A stretch of 64,000 nucleotides of DNA from Chaetomium olivaceum (taxonomy: Eukaryota; Ascomycota; Sordariomycetes; Sordariales; Chaetomiaceae). Below, in pieces: positions 1-10,498 of the stretch; the stretch's first letter is position 1; the number at the start of each line of letters is the position of its first letter. The position numbers were made by a program, and so were the translations under genes. Under the pieces are notes generated by a model, which searched no databases, was not told the origin of the DNA, and saw nothing but the letters and a program-made list of their open reading frames with translations. The stretch lies in contig JAYWVB010000022.1 of NCBI GenBank assembly GCA_039881045.1, positions 1 to 64,000 of the forward strand. The letters run 5' to 3'.

Positions 1-2223
1 AAAGCCGCCGCCCCGCCGCCGAAGGGGCCGCCGCCACCCATGCCTCCTCCCATGCCACCACCCATACCACCACCGCCCATGCCTCCCATCATGGAGAAGA
101 TGATCTCGGGGTCGATGCCACCGCCCATGCCGCCCATGCCGCCGCCGCCGAACATGTCCGACGGATCGGCCAGGTCTACGCCGCTGTCGTAACGCTCGCG
201 CTTCCTGCAGTCATGTTAGTTTGGAATATCGAGATCAAGATGCAATTATATGAAATACTTACTGGGGATCAATCAGTGTCTCGTATGCCTCGCTGATATC
301 CTTGAAGCGGGCTTCGGCGTCGGCGTCACCCGGGTTCTTGTCTGGGTGATGGACAATGGCCAGTCTCCGGTAGGCCTTCTTAATCTCGTTGTCGGTGGCG
401 GTCTTCTCGATACCGAGGATCTTGTAGTAATCCTTCCTCAGTGACTTCTTAAGTTCAAGTTCTGCCTTCCGCACTTCCTTGGCGATTGTCCGGTCCTCGG
501 GGTCGAGCTCCTGGATTGACTTCCACTCCCGGACTGCGGCCTCCCACTTCTCCGCCAGGCCCAGTGCGTTGGCCTTGGTCTTGCGAGCCTTCATGTACTG
601 GGGGTCAAGGCTGACCGCCTTTTCGCAGTCAGCAATGGCCTCGTCGTACTGCTTGAGCTTGATACGGCACAAAGCCCGGTTCTGCAGAATCTTGGAGTTT
701 GTGCCCTTGTTCGCCGGGTCGACGTCAAGGGCAGATGTGTAGAGGTCGAGGGCTGCTTGCCACCGGCCAGCTTTGTACTGGGTGTTGCCGTCCTCCTTCA
801 TCCGCTCCAGCTTCTGGACGGTCCTGAGCCACTTAATGGCATCCCTAAAATCGGGATCGCAGCTGAGAGCCTTCCGGAAGTGTTGGACGGCCTTGTCGTT
901 CTCGCCCTGCGAATACAGGGCCCGGCCACGCAGCACTAGCGCCTCGGGATCCTGGCTGTTCATGCGCAGGAGGGACATGGCGATGTTTTGAGCCTCGCCA
1001 AGAGAGTTGGCGTCGCCCATCTTCAAGAGGGCCTCACCCCGCATGAGTTGCCACTTTCTGGGCTTCAGCGCGCCGATGCCGAGCAGCTTCTCCGCCATGT
1101 CAAGGGGATACAAAACCATGGATGCGGCCGTGCCATCCCGGAGAGCCTGCTGTGCTGCCCGGAGGTGACGAAGCATGTCCTTGGCGGGAGCCATGTCCTT
1201 CGCGGACGGCGGCGGCTGGATGCGACCGAATGTGGCAATGGCCTCCTCGGGTTGGCCTAGGCTAGTGTGGATACGGGCGAGGCGAAGGAGAATTTTGGGA
1301 TTGCGGGGATCCAAGTCAACAGCCCGCTTGCAGTCCTCGAGAGCATCATTGTATTTGCCGGCAGACATGAACGCTGCGGCCCGATTTCCTAGGTAAGTGG
1401 CCGAGCCGGGCTGGAGGACGACAGCTATCATTCATTTCCGTTAGCCGACCGCAGCACGCAACACGCACTGGCTCGCCGTGTGTACGACGTTGAGCTTCTG
1501 CTGCCTGGACTCACCCTTGGTATAAAACTCGACGGCATGGGTGTAGTCACCCGCCTTGAAAAACTTATTGCCCTCATTCTTGAACGTCTCGGCCTGCTCG
1601 GCATCTGATTGCACAGGGCTGGAAGGCTGCGATCGGTGGGGCGGGGGAGCGGGAACTTCTTCGTCAGCGGTGTCGTTTGTTGACGGCACATCGGCAGCAC
1701 CGTTCGTCACAGGCACGGTGAAGGTGTTCTGATGGGACGGCGGGTTGGCCGGGCGTGGCGGCTGATACTGCGGCGGCGGCGCCTGGGGAGGGGGGGGAGG
1801 AGGAGGCGAGGAGGGGTTGCCTCCGTTGACGGGCTCTTTGTCGACATCCATTGAATTGCGGGCGCTCATAGCAGATAATTCCGATAGGCGCTTGCGCTGC
1901 TCAGGCGGCAGGTTGAGAGGGTGAGTGTCCGGGTCGATCTTTTTGCGGCGCCCGGCGTCGGTTGGGTGACGCCCAAAGGGGCGCGAGGTGCGCGGCGTCT
2001 GCGGCTTGGACTCGCGCGAGTTCGGCGAGGGGGCACGCTGGGTAGAAGAAGTGGCCCTTTTAGTGGGCGAGCGGGAACCCGAGGACTTTGTGGGCGACTT
2101 GGTGGGCGACTTGGTGGGCGAGGATGGTTGCGACGATTCGAAGAAAGCGGCTTGCTGATGCTCGTCCTCCTCCTCGTCGGCGGAGTTTGGCTTTTTGGAC
2201 GATATTTTAGAGAAAAACTTCAT
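1..2223 (-). CDS. DnaJ/TPR co-chaperone (DNAJC7-like), 3' end beyond window
   Basis: Spliced model on the minus strand: exon 1 2223-1515, exon 2 1424-263, exon 3 204 to beyond base 1; introns 1514-1425 (GTGAGT...AG) and 262-205 (GTAAGT...CAG). The start is the ATG at 2223; an in-frame ATG 30 bp upstream is possible. The N-terminus is a Ser/Pro-rich tail with SPTKSPTKSPTK repeats and a proline run. Tandem TPR repeats follow (NEGNKFFKAGDY, YLGNRAAAFMSAGKY, GNTQYKAGRW). A J domain lies near residues 565-625 with DYYKILGI and the HPD motif, then a Gly/Met-rich segment (MFGGGGMGGMGGG) that runs off the window. This order (TPRs, J, G-rich) is that of DNAJC7/TPR2-type co-chaperones, which pass clients between Hsp70 and Hsp90 in the cytosol. 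The family assignment is firm; client specificity cannot be read from the sequence. Confidence 0.9.
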
Positions 2224-3576
2224 TTGCGAGGTATTGCAGCAGAAAGTCGTCAACTACCGGGGTCCGGATTGTAATATGCGGTTGGTCCCGCAAAATGAAG
2301 CGTCAAAACGGCGTGACTCCCGGGACAAGGTCAGGCAGTGTATCGTTGCCGGTGCATCAGGGCAAAAATAGCTGGGAGGATTTGGGGGAGGGTACCAAGC
2401 GCCGGGTATCCCAGGTTATCGGAGTGGGTGCGCATGCAATTGTGAGCAACTCTCGGTTTATTTTTTCGTCGGAGCACAAAGCGGCCAAAAAAATGTCGAG
2501 GAGGGGGCTTCCTGGCGACAAGAACTGGGGCCCAGGCGAAAAAAAGTTGGGAAAGGCTGGAGGTCGGGGAAACTGTTCAAAAACTGGCGAACAAAGGCAG
2601 CAGGACGATCAACCCATCACGCTTCGGATGATTGAAAGGGTTTAGACGATTGCTCAGCCCTCAGGCAAATCACGGAGCCCTTGGGGCCTCTTGACTTGCG
2701 ATTCGAAGAAAATATTGGGCTGGCTGGGGTTGCCCGTTGCTCTGGAAATTGGTAGGCAGGAGAGAGTCATTCGTCAAACACCCAGCGCTGGACTGCGGGG
2801 GACAACGGGTGGGATCCGGCGCCTGCTTCCAACCCGCCACGGGACCATTCAAGCGCTGGAACAGGACCCTGGCGCGGGCAAAAGAATTTACATATCGGGG
2901 CACATCACTGTAACCGGTTCCTGACCGGAGGCTGGGGAAACCGATTCTCGAAGCTTCTGTGGGTCGGTCCGTCCCAGGCGTGCCAGGCGTGCCAGGCTCG
3001 GGACTGTTTTGCGCTCTCCCGGTCAAGCCGTTTGCCATTTTAGAGGAGCCCTTCGTCATTAGTCAGGGAGGGGAATCCTACCGTCCATCCGGCCCGGGTA
3101 ATGGCAGGTTTCCTGGTGAGTTTGGCGTTGATTCCTGGCATTTTTCTGGCATTTTCGAATTCGTAGTCAGTGATGGTATTGAGTGTATTCGCAGCCTGGT
3201 GTGTCTCCGGCATGCAAACCAAAATGGATGTCATGTCAACAAATGCCGAGCGGCGCTAGGCGCGGATGGCACACGAGCGAGCTGTCACAGTTACGGTTAC
3301 GGCACAACATGCTACTTGCAGTCCGCCAGTCCGCCGGTTCGGCAGCCAGCCAGCTTTGTATTGGTTGGTAAGAATTCCGCGGCTCGCCCCCAATGCCGAG
3401 AACTGATAGGCCCCAAATCATGCCGTTCACCGTTAGTTGGTATTGCCCCGGGCGTGATGACACAAAACAACAGGATCCAATGCCCAGCCACCCATTCATA
3501 TCTGTTGATACAACAAAAGAAAACCATCCAACCCCACAATACCCATGCGAACACCTGGCTGGCGCTTGAGATGAAC
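2224..3576. other. Intergenic, no supported gene
   Basis: This is the upstream region of the DnaJ/TPR gene and the downstream region of the myosin light chain gene. Open frames here are short, lack family resemblance and have no intron logic. The only local structure seen is a short direct repeat of gcgtgccag near 2977-2997. Confidence 0.5.
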
Positions 3577-4559
3577 TCAGGGTTCCTCTGCATCGTCATC
3601 GGCTTGTGCAGCGGCCCCATTCCCACCAGAAACTGTATTTACAAAATCCTGGTAACGGAATACCTCACCGCGCTTGCCCAGCCCCGTGGCTGAGCTCTTG
3701 CTGAATGCCCTCCGCCCTGTGAAACCAGCAATGACCTTCTCAACGTCCAGCGCCGTCAAGGGCTCCTGGCCAGGCTCTGGTGCTGTATGCAGCAGCGCAT
3801 CTCTGAGCTCTGCAACGTCGATCTGACCGCTGTCGTCGTCGTCGAATGCTGAGAATGCGGATAGTAACTCCGGCCCGGCGATAAGGTAATTAGCGAGGTT
3901 GCTATCGAGTTGAGAAACAGCGCCATTGACATGGTCTGGGGCGCTGACGGAGGGAAGAAGTGGGACACGTCGCCCGGATTTGATGGAAGACCTAACCCTG
4001 CTTGTCAGCTGGCCCGATTTGTGATGATAACAACACAACAATAAGTGATCCTCCTTACCCAGTTGATTGAGCATGTCTACGACATCTTCCTTATTCACTG
4101 AGCCGTCGCTGTCGCGGTCCAAGATTTGAAATGCCTCCCGCATCGTGCGAACCTGCGAGGGCTGTAACTGGGAAAGCGCATTTCCGTGGCCTACTGTGCT
4201 ACCACCAGCTGATGAAGCGGCCACTGATGCTGGCCGAGGAATGGTGGGAAGACTGCGCGGATGGGGAACGTATTCCTCGGGGTCGTCTTCCACCGTGGCA
4301 TGTATGCGAGATTTCCGGAACTCTTGCTTTGGACTTGTGACCGGGCTGCCCATAAACTTTGCGCGAGCTTCGGAAAAGCCATCCCTCGTCGGTGTGGGAG
4401 TTTGTCGCAATGTCGCAGAAGATGCCGGCGATGTTGGGCGGCGAAACGGCGACGGCCGCGCGGACCCGCCATAACTCAGCGGGGACGGTTTGTATGCTGC
4501 CGACTAGTTTCGGTCAGTATCATCAGAAAGACCACGCCATTTGCTTCTTGCCCTACCAT
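3577..4559 (-). CDS. Myosin II regulatory light chain (EF-hand), with an internal frame break
   Basis: Minus-strand exons 4559-4557 (ATG only), 4503-4059 and 3991-3577; introns 4556-4504 and 4058-3992. The product has a Ser/Pro-rich N-terminal extension, then EF-hand 1 with a canonical calcium loop (DRDSDGSVNKED), the segment FFPPSAPQTMSMALFLNSIATSL-type helix typical of light chains, and a second EF-hand loop (DDDDSGQIDVAE). It resembles fungal Rlc1-type light chains that bind the myosin-II neck for cytokinesis. The reading frame breaks by one base at about 3871-3880: the helix before it and the ELLSAFSAFDDDD segment after it are conserved but lie in different frames with no intron possible between them. 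The first exon is uncertain. ATG followed directly by GTAGGG is the simplest start, and the in-frame sequence upstream contains no other ATG before a stop. The second 3' splice site has two AGs six bases apart (positions 3998 and 3992), which would add or drop two residues. Confidence 0.8.
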
Positions 4560-5588
4560 GTTCAAAATTGGCTTTTCGATGTTGTTCGTCGAAGTAATGT
4601 TAGAGGAGAATCCGCCGCCGGCTTGCTGCGGTGCGACGCTAGAATTATCAACAAATGCGCCCAATGAAAGCTAAATCAGGTTCAAAGTGCCTTGAACAGT
4701 GCACTGGAGTAGCTCCAAAATAAGACAATGGTTAGTGTCGAGTTTATGAAATTCCGAAATCACAGACAACTTGGTGGTGGACTTATCGTCATCAATGGCG
4801 ATCTGCTCTTCAACGTCGGCGGGCCGATCGTAGGAGAAAGTAAACAATCCGGCCGGACAACCAGCAGGGGGACCAACAAGGTGCGGTAATCAGCCACAGA
4901 TTGATTGCGACAGCATTTGTGGCGTGCAATTGATGAAGTGGCTGGTGCCATTGGAATGCCACGAATGGATGCTTGTTTCAAACCCAAAGCCCGGGCAGGG
5001 GTTGCCGCCGCCCGCTTCCAGACCCACCCTTCCAAGCATTGGATGGACCCCTCAGCGGCTCAAACCCCCACCAAACAAGGATCGTAGACCCCTGTCAATA
5101 CCAGTGCCAGGAGCCGAAAAGGGGACCAAGCGTGCGGGAGTGCTTGACCTCGAAGAAGGGAGCGTCTTGTTTGACGCCGACCGAGCTCAACTCATGCTGC
5201 CGGGTGCACCTCGGCACCACATCTTCCCGATACCGATTCAGACAACCATTAAGGTGCCCGTGAACAGATAGACACGCGACCTCGGGAATTGCTTTTCATC
5301 GCTTCCCTCCTGCTACCTCACAACAATCCCTATCTAGCTATCTTAGGTTCTCTGTTAGATTACGCACGATCTCGGCCGCTCGATTCGAAATAGCTACGAA
5401 TTCTCACCTCTCGCCGACATATGCCTCGAATTTAGACTCTTTCCTATTCCTTATACCCATTATCTCGATTACATTTGCGAAAATAGCCACCACCCCATAG
5501 CAATTCCCGATCTCTCCACCACGGCAGCGACCCGTTGGCCGAGGAAAAGAGAACGGGCGGGAGGGTTAGCAGCAAGCTCGGCACTACG
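4560..5588. promoter_or_regulatory. Shared 5' region between light chain (-) and AFI1 (+)
   Basis: Divergent upstream region of about 1 kb. It includes probable 5' UTR of both genes. A pyrimidine-rich stretch at 5290-5525 precedes the AFI1 start, as is common for fungal leaders. An open minus frame at 4565-4664 would extend the light chain N-terminus but has no ATG, so I treat it as leader. No coding gene was recognised. Confidence 0.4.
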
Positions 5589-8245
5589 ATGGCATCGAGC
5601 CAATTCGGGACCCCTTATTTGAAGAGAACCAGCAGTGCGGCTAGCTACGTCAACGCTACAGGCCTACAACACCGAAGATCACTCTCGACAATCCCATCAT
5701 CACGCCCCGCCCGCTCTCCGCAACCCCCGGCCGGAATGACCCCCGAGATGGACAGGACCTCAGATCCGAGCTTCAAAGGCAAGACGCCGTCAACCGGCAC
5801 CGGTGCCTCTTCTCAACACAGCTCGCTATCAGCGAGTGCTCAGCCGAACTATGATGCCGCCGCCGTGCAGAGACCACGAAAGCTGCGCTCCCAGTACCCC
5901 CGAGGGAGCACCGAGAACCATGTCGAGTACATACTTGTGGCATCCTTCGACATTGATCGCGGGCCGGTCATGGAACACCAGTATCCAGTATCGATCACCG
6001 GGGACGAGCACATGCTTGCCGAACTTATGCTTCCCGACCAGGCCCACGTTCGCAACCAGGACTGGACCATATTCTTTCTACATAAGGACACTAGCCAGGA
6101 AGAAGACGAGGCGGAACGGCAAGCAAAGGAGGAGAGGAGAGCTCGGCGGATCAGGAAGCGTGATCGCGCAAAGGGTATAATTCACGAGTCTGACGAAGAA
6201 GACGAGGAAGACGGCGAGTTGGACGACCTAGATGACGATGACTGGGATGACGATGAGTCGACCGATGAGGAGAAAGATGGTTTTGAGGGTCCTCCGTTGG
6301 TCTATGTTCTCAATCTCGTCAACACAAAACAAGACAAAACAGTCAAGCGAGGTGCAGTGGTCAAAGCTATGGCCATTTGCACCCGGCATCCTTTTTTACA
6401 TATCTATAAGGTGAGAGGAGCGATACGACCTTACTGGCCCATCATTCTTGCTAACCTCTCTTCAGCCTCTATTACTACTGGCCTTGGAGGAATACTTCAA
6501 AGCACCCGTGCCAGAAACCCTGGCAATGCTTTACAACGCGGTGAATGAGATGGATTTGTCACTGATGCCAAAGCTGAGCTGGCTTGAAAGACACCTCCTA
6601 CAATCAAGCGAGAACAAGGATTTATTCGTCGAAAAGTTTGAGAAGATGATCCAGACACGCATTTCTGGAAGAGCCGGGGTCGATGTCGGGCAGCCGCTCG
6701 ACGCCAGCAATGCTCCTCCTGCACCACTGCCCACCGTCTTCCGGTCAGGATCCAAGGCGCATATTGAGGGAAATGCTGCTTACGTCGTTCCCCGGGACAC
6801 GCACGAATTTGAGAGCAAAGTCATGTATAAAGGGATCCCCATCCCCATCAAGGTTCCGGTGGCTGTTATGCCCGAGATTGTCGGGGATTTCTCCTTGATC
6901 AAGCTGATCCAGAACTTCTCCGACTCACACTCCAAATCACCACAGACCTTCTCTCTGCATCCCCATCTTACAACAAACGGGCCCACGACACACCCGATTA
7001 TTGTTCTTATCAACGCCCTCTTGACGCAGAAGCGGGTCATCTTCCTGGGGCACAACATGCCGTCCGGGGAGGTCGCCGAGGCCGTCCTCGCCGCCTGCGC
7101 GCTTGCTTCGGGCGGTATCCTCAGGGGGTTCACCCGGTACGCCTTCCCTTACACAGATCTCACCAAGGTGGACGACCTCCTGAAGGTGCCCGGGTTCATC
7201 GCCGGCGTGACAAACCCCACCTTTGAGCACCACCCCGAGTGGTGGGACCTGCTCTGCGACCTGCCCAGCGGCAAGATGAAAATTAGTAGCAAGATCGAGC
7301 CCGCTCCCATCACGGAGGGTCTGGTCTATTTCCAGCAACAGAACCCGGCGTACGCAAACCTGATCCACAACTCGTCGAGCAGCGGGTCGGCGTCGAACGA
7401 CCTGACAGGCGACGCCGCCTTCATGGCCGGCATTCTGAGGAGCATCACGTCGAGGGCGGGCGAGCGGGTGATCAGAGCCAAGTGGCGGTCGTGGGTGCTC
7501 AAGTTCACCCGCATCGCGGCCGCCTTCGAAGAGAGCGTGTACGGCGCCAGCGCCCTCTACATCGGCCAGGAAGAGCCGGAGGGCGGCCCGTCGGCCGCCC
7601 ATGGGCACGGGTATGTGTGGGTGGACGAGTCGACGAAGGCGAAGGAATTGGCCGGGAACGTTACCCGTATAGAAGGGTGGCGTAACACCAGAAGCTATTA
7701 CAGTTTTATCCAGGTACGCAACAACACCTTGATAAATCCAAAAGAAACCAAAGGTGTCCCCCTCCCCCGGACTAACTAGCTAACACGCCGCTGCCTAACA
7801 GGACATGGCGCACCTCTCCACCATCCGCCCGCTCAAGAACCTCGACCTCGCGCACCTGCACGACCGCCTGCGCACGCAGCGCCTCACGCCCATGCAGAGC
7901 AAAGAAATCTACGACACGCTCGCCAAGCACGTGCATTCGTACGACGAGATCTGCATGCTGCTGAGCGTCGCGCCCGAGTCGCACACGGGGCTCTTCTACG
8001 TCGCGCTGGGCTTGTTTCACAAGGATCGCGATGTGCGCCATCGGACGGCGGCGCTGTTGGAGAGAGTGGCGGAGCATGAGGCGGGCCAGCATTGGTGGAG
8101 GATATTGAGCCGGTTTGAGAAGTTGGCGTATGCGAGGGTGAAGAAGGAGGTGGAGGCGGAGAAGGCGGCGGCGGCGGCGGCGGAGAAGGGGAGGGGGTCA
8201 TTGGGGTGGGGTTTGGGGAGGGGGACAAGAGGGTTAGCTGAATGA
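5589..8245 (+). CDS. AFI1: DENN-domain protein, Afi1 family (Arf3-interacting protein 1)
   Basis: Exons 5589-6410, 6466-7713 and 7802-8245, all phase 0 (introns GTGAGA...CAG and GTACGC...CAG); 837 residues. The first in-frame ATG is 5589; the open frame upstream of it has none. After a disordered Ser-rich N-terminus comes the Afi1 N-terminal domain (VEYILVASFDIDRGPVMEHQYP, residues about 117-140), an acidic/basic insertion (EEDEEDGELDDLDDDDWDD), then the DENN/SPA core (KPLLLLALEEYF, THPIIVLINALLTQKRVIFLG, RGFTRYAFPYTDL) and a helical C-terminus. Afi1 binds the GTPase Arf3 and supports polarised growth in yeast; DENN domains generally act as Rab exchange factors. The role in this fungus is inferred from family. 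It converges with the FGH gene, with about 325 bp between stops. Confidence 0.88.
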
Positions 8246-8570
8246 GGTGAGCGAGGTAAGTGAGGCGAGTGAGGTGAGGGGGTATGAGGGTGGATAGTGT
8301 GGATGGGCGTGGCATGCTAGAAGGAGCGAGAGGGAGGTTTAAGGTGGATATGGCGTGCTTGAAGGGACATTTTTCAACCATGGATATGGCGTTGTTACGG
8401 TTGGTCGTTTGTTTGCATGATGGCATAGGAGATTTGTATACCGGTGGTTATATCGCGTCGTTTCTGGCGTTGCCGTTTCATGTATCTATTCTGGCGCCCT
8501 TTTCTAACCGGGCGGCACATTCATATCTCATCGATCACATATTCCAACCGAACTCTCAACCGCCCGTTTC
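8246..8570. other. Convergent 3' spacer with purine-rich short repeats
   Basis: Lies between the AFI1 and FGH stops. The first 40 bp is a degenerate 9-bp purine repeat (gtgagcgag, gtaagtgag, gcgagtgag). No gene seen. Confidence 0.45.
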
Positions 8571-9534
8571 TTACAACAGCCCCAGGTGCTTCGCCGCGTG
8601 GTTGACATGGTCATCGCTGAAGCTAGCCATGAAATAGTACGAGTGGTCATAACCCTGTCAGTCCAAGTCAGCATCCCCTTCCAACACCATCCCACCACAG
8701 ACTCATTCATCACCCTCCCCGGGGGGGGGGTCACTCACCTCCTGATACCTGACCGTCAACCCCTCACCCCGGCCTCCCTCGCCGCCGCCTCCAAATTCTC
8801 GGGCAGCAACTGCCCCTGCTTATAGAAATTATCCCCCGTGCCCACATCCACCAACGCCTTCAAATCCCCCTTCCCCTTCCACCCCCTCACCAACTCGGTC
8901 GCATCATGCTTCTTCCACACCTCCCTATCCCCCCCCAGGTACCCGGTAAACGCCTTCTCCCCCCACGGACACTTCGCGGGGTTCGCGATCGGCGCGAACG
9001 CGCTCACACTCTTATACATGCCCGGGTTCTTCAGATACAGCGTCAGCGCGCCGTGCCCGCCCATCGAGTGGCCCGTGATGGACACCCGCTCCGGGTCCAG
9101 CACGCCGCCGTACACCGGGTCGGCGAACAGCGCCCGGGGCAGCTCCTGCGTGATGTAGCTCTCCATGCGGTAGCCGTCCTTCCAGGGGGCCTGGGTGGCG
9201 TCGATGTAGAAGCCCGCGCCGACGCCAAAGTCCCACGAGGCGGCTTCGTCCGGGTAGTGGAGCCCGCGCGGCGAGGTGTCTGGGTAGAGGATGGCCAGGC
9301 CGAGCTGCGACGCGCGGTGCTGGAAGAAGCCCTTCTCGGAGCAGTTCTCGGGGGTGCAGGTTAGGCCGGAGAGGTAGATTAGGAGGGGGACTTTGGTGGG
9401 GTTGGTGGGGGTGAGGGCTTGCGGGGGGAGGTAGAGGTTGACGGCCATGGGGGGGTGGTGGTGGTGGATTGGTGGGTGAGTTTGTGGAGCTTGCCGCCGA
9501 AGGAGGCGATGGTGGCTTTGGTTTCGAAGGTCAT
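8571..9534 (-). CDS. S-formylglutathione hydrolase (esterase D), two frame breaks
   Basis: Minus-strand exons 9534-8739 and 8654-8571; intron 8738-8655 (GTGAGT...CAG) contains a 10-base C run. The protein starts MTFETKATIASFGGKL and continues with VNLYLPPQA, YLSGLTCT, the nucleophile elbow GHSMGGHG, and in the last exon GYDHSYYF with the catalytic His. Together these are the esterase-D signature. The enzyme hydrolyses S-formylglutathione in glutathione-dependent formaldehyde detoxification. Two single-base deletions are implied: at a G run of seven (9449-9455) that separates the N-terminal 29 residues from ATG 9448, and near 8764-8768, where EAGV runs into a stop but EGLTVRYQE continues one frame over up to the splice donor. 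An annotation that ignores these would give a truncated 230-residue protein lacking the catalytic His. Confidence 0.88.
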
Positions 9535-9947
9535 TTTGGACGGTTTGTTGGTTGTGGTGGTGGTGGTGGTGGTTGTGATGGGTAATGGCGACAAGAGGTG
9601 CCGTGCCCTTTAGTGATGGGTGGTGGTTGTTAGAGTTGAGTTAAGGGAGTGAGTGGGTGGTTAGAAATCACTGAGCACCAGTCTGGTTAAGAGAAGAGAG
9701 AAAGGAGGCTTAATTAATTCCGGATTAACTCCTCCTTACCTAATTACCACCATCACTTATTTATTAGAGAGTAAAAGCTCCCAATTCAAGCACCAACTCC
9801 CGTAAAAGCTACCCCGCCAATTGACTGCCGATGGCGGGGTAAAAAGGACAAGAAAAGCAACCCCACAAATGACATGCCGTCATCGCCGAACACCGAAGCC
9901 ATGCCGCTTCTCAACAGCCATTTCCAGGTCCTCTCCTTCCTGTCACT
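9535..9947. other. Intergenic, no gene seen
   Basis: FGH leader with a (GGT)n/(ACC)n run at about 9556-9576, followed by ordinary sequence. Nothing codes convincingly. Confidence 0.4.
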
Positions 9948-10498
9948 CTAAGCTGATGAACTCGCATCCTCGGTCTTGTTGAGATGGCACTCAAACGACT
10001 CGATGTACTCGTTCCACCCGATCTTAGTGAGGTTGAACTTGTTCTCGTAGCTGTACGACACCGCCCCAAAGGTGCACCCTGTCGGCGACATGCAAAGGCC
10101 GCCGCATTCCGTGCTTTTACATTACTGTCGTCAGTTGCCAGGTTTGGACAGATATGCCAAGTACTTGTCAGGAATACTCACAGATAGGGGTAGCAGTAGA
10201 AGGGCGCATTGTCCGGCGCGAAGGTCGCGGCATTGTGGATTAGGGCCGGCGGCAGGTTGTAGCACTTCTCGAGCTCGTAGACGGCATATTCACAGTGACC
10301 TTGGCCGTTGGGGTCGTTGCAGATAAGGACCTGTTCCGGTAGGCGGTTGTGTAAGACGAAGAACCGAAAGGCCAATAACCAAAGCACTGGCTGGGGTGGG
10401 GGAGCACTTACACCACCGATCTCATTGTGCTCGGTGGGCACAGGTGAGGCTTGCGCAATGGCAGCGAATAAAACGGTGAAGATCGCTTTGAGTGACAT
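9948..10498 (-). CDS. Small secreted eight-cysteine protein
   Basis: Minus-strand exons 10498-10412, 10330-10182 and 10113-9948, joined by GTAAGT/CAG and GTGAGT/AAG introns; 133 residues. All three junctions keep frame. Residues 1-18 form a signal peptide (MSLKAIFTVLFAAIAQAS) with an A-x-A/S-like cleavage site. The mature part of about 115 residues has eight cysteines (contexts LICN, GHCE, EKCY, FYCY, TECG, GLCM, TGCT, FECH), enough for four disulfides, and two N-x-T sites (NLT, NKT). I do not recognise the family. Small size, secretion and paired cysteines fit the broad class of fungal small secreted cysteine-rich proteins. The class includes candidate effectors and antimicrobial proteins, but no activity can be claimed. 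Confidence 0.75.

Noticed and set aside
6448..6465. Alternative start for AFI1 exon 2
   Set aside because: The intron GTGAGA...CAG joins exon 1 to exon 2 in phase and exon 1 carries the conserved N-terminal domain.
7884..8426. Pro/Ser-rich minus frame at the AFI1 end
   Set aside because: Complement of the Gly/Glu-rich AFI1 C-terminus and purine repeat.
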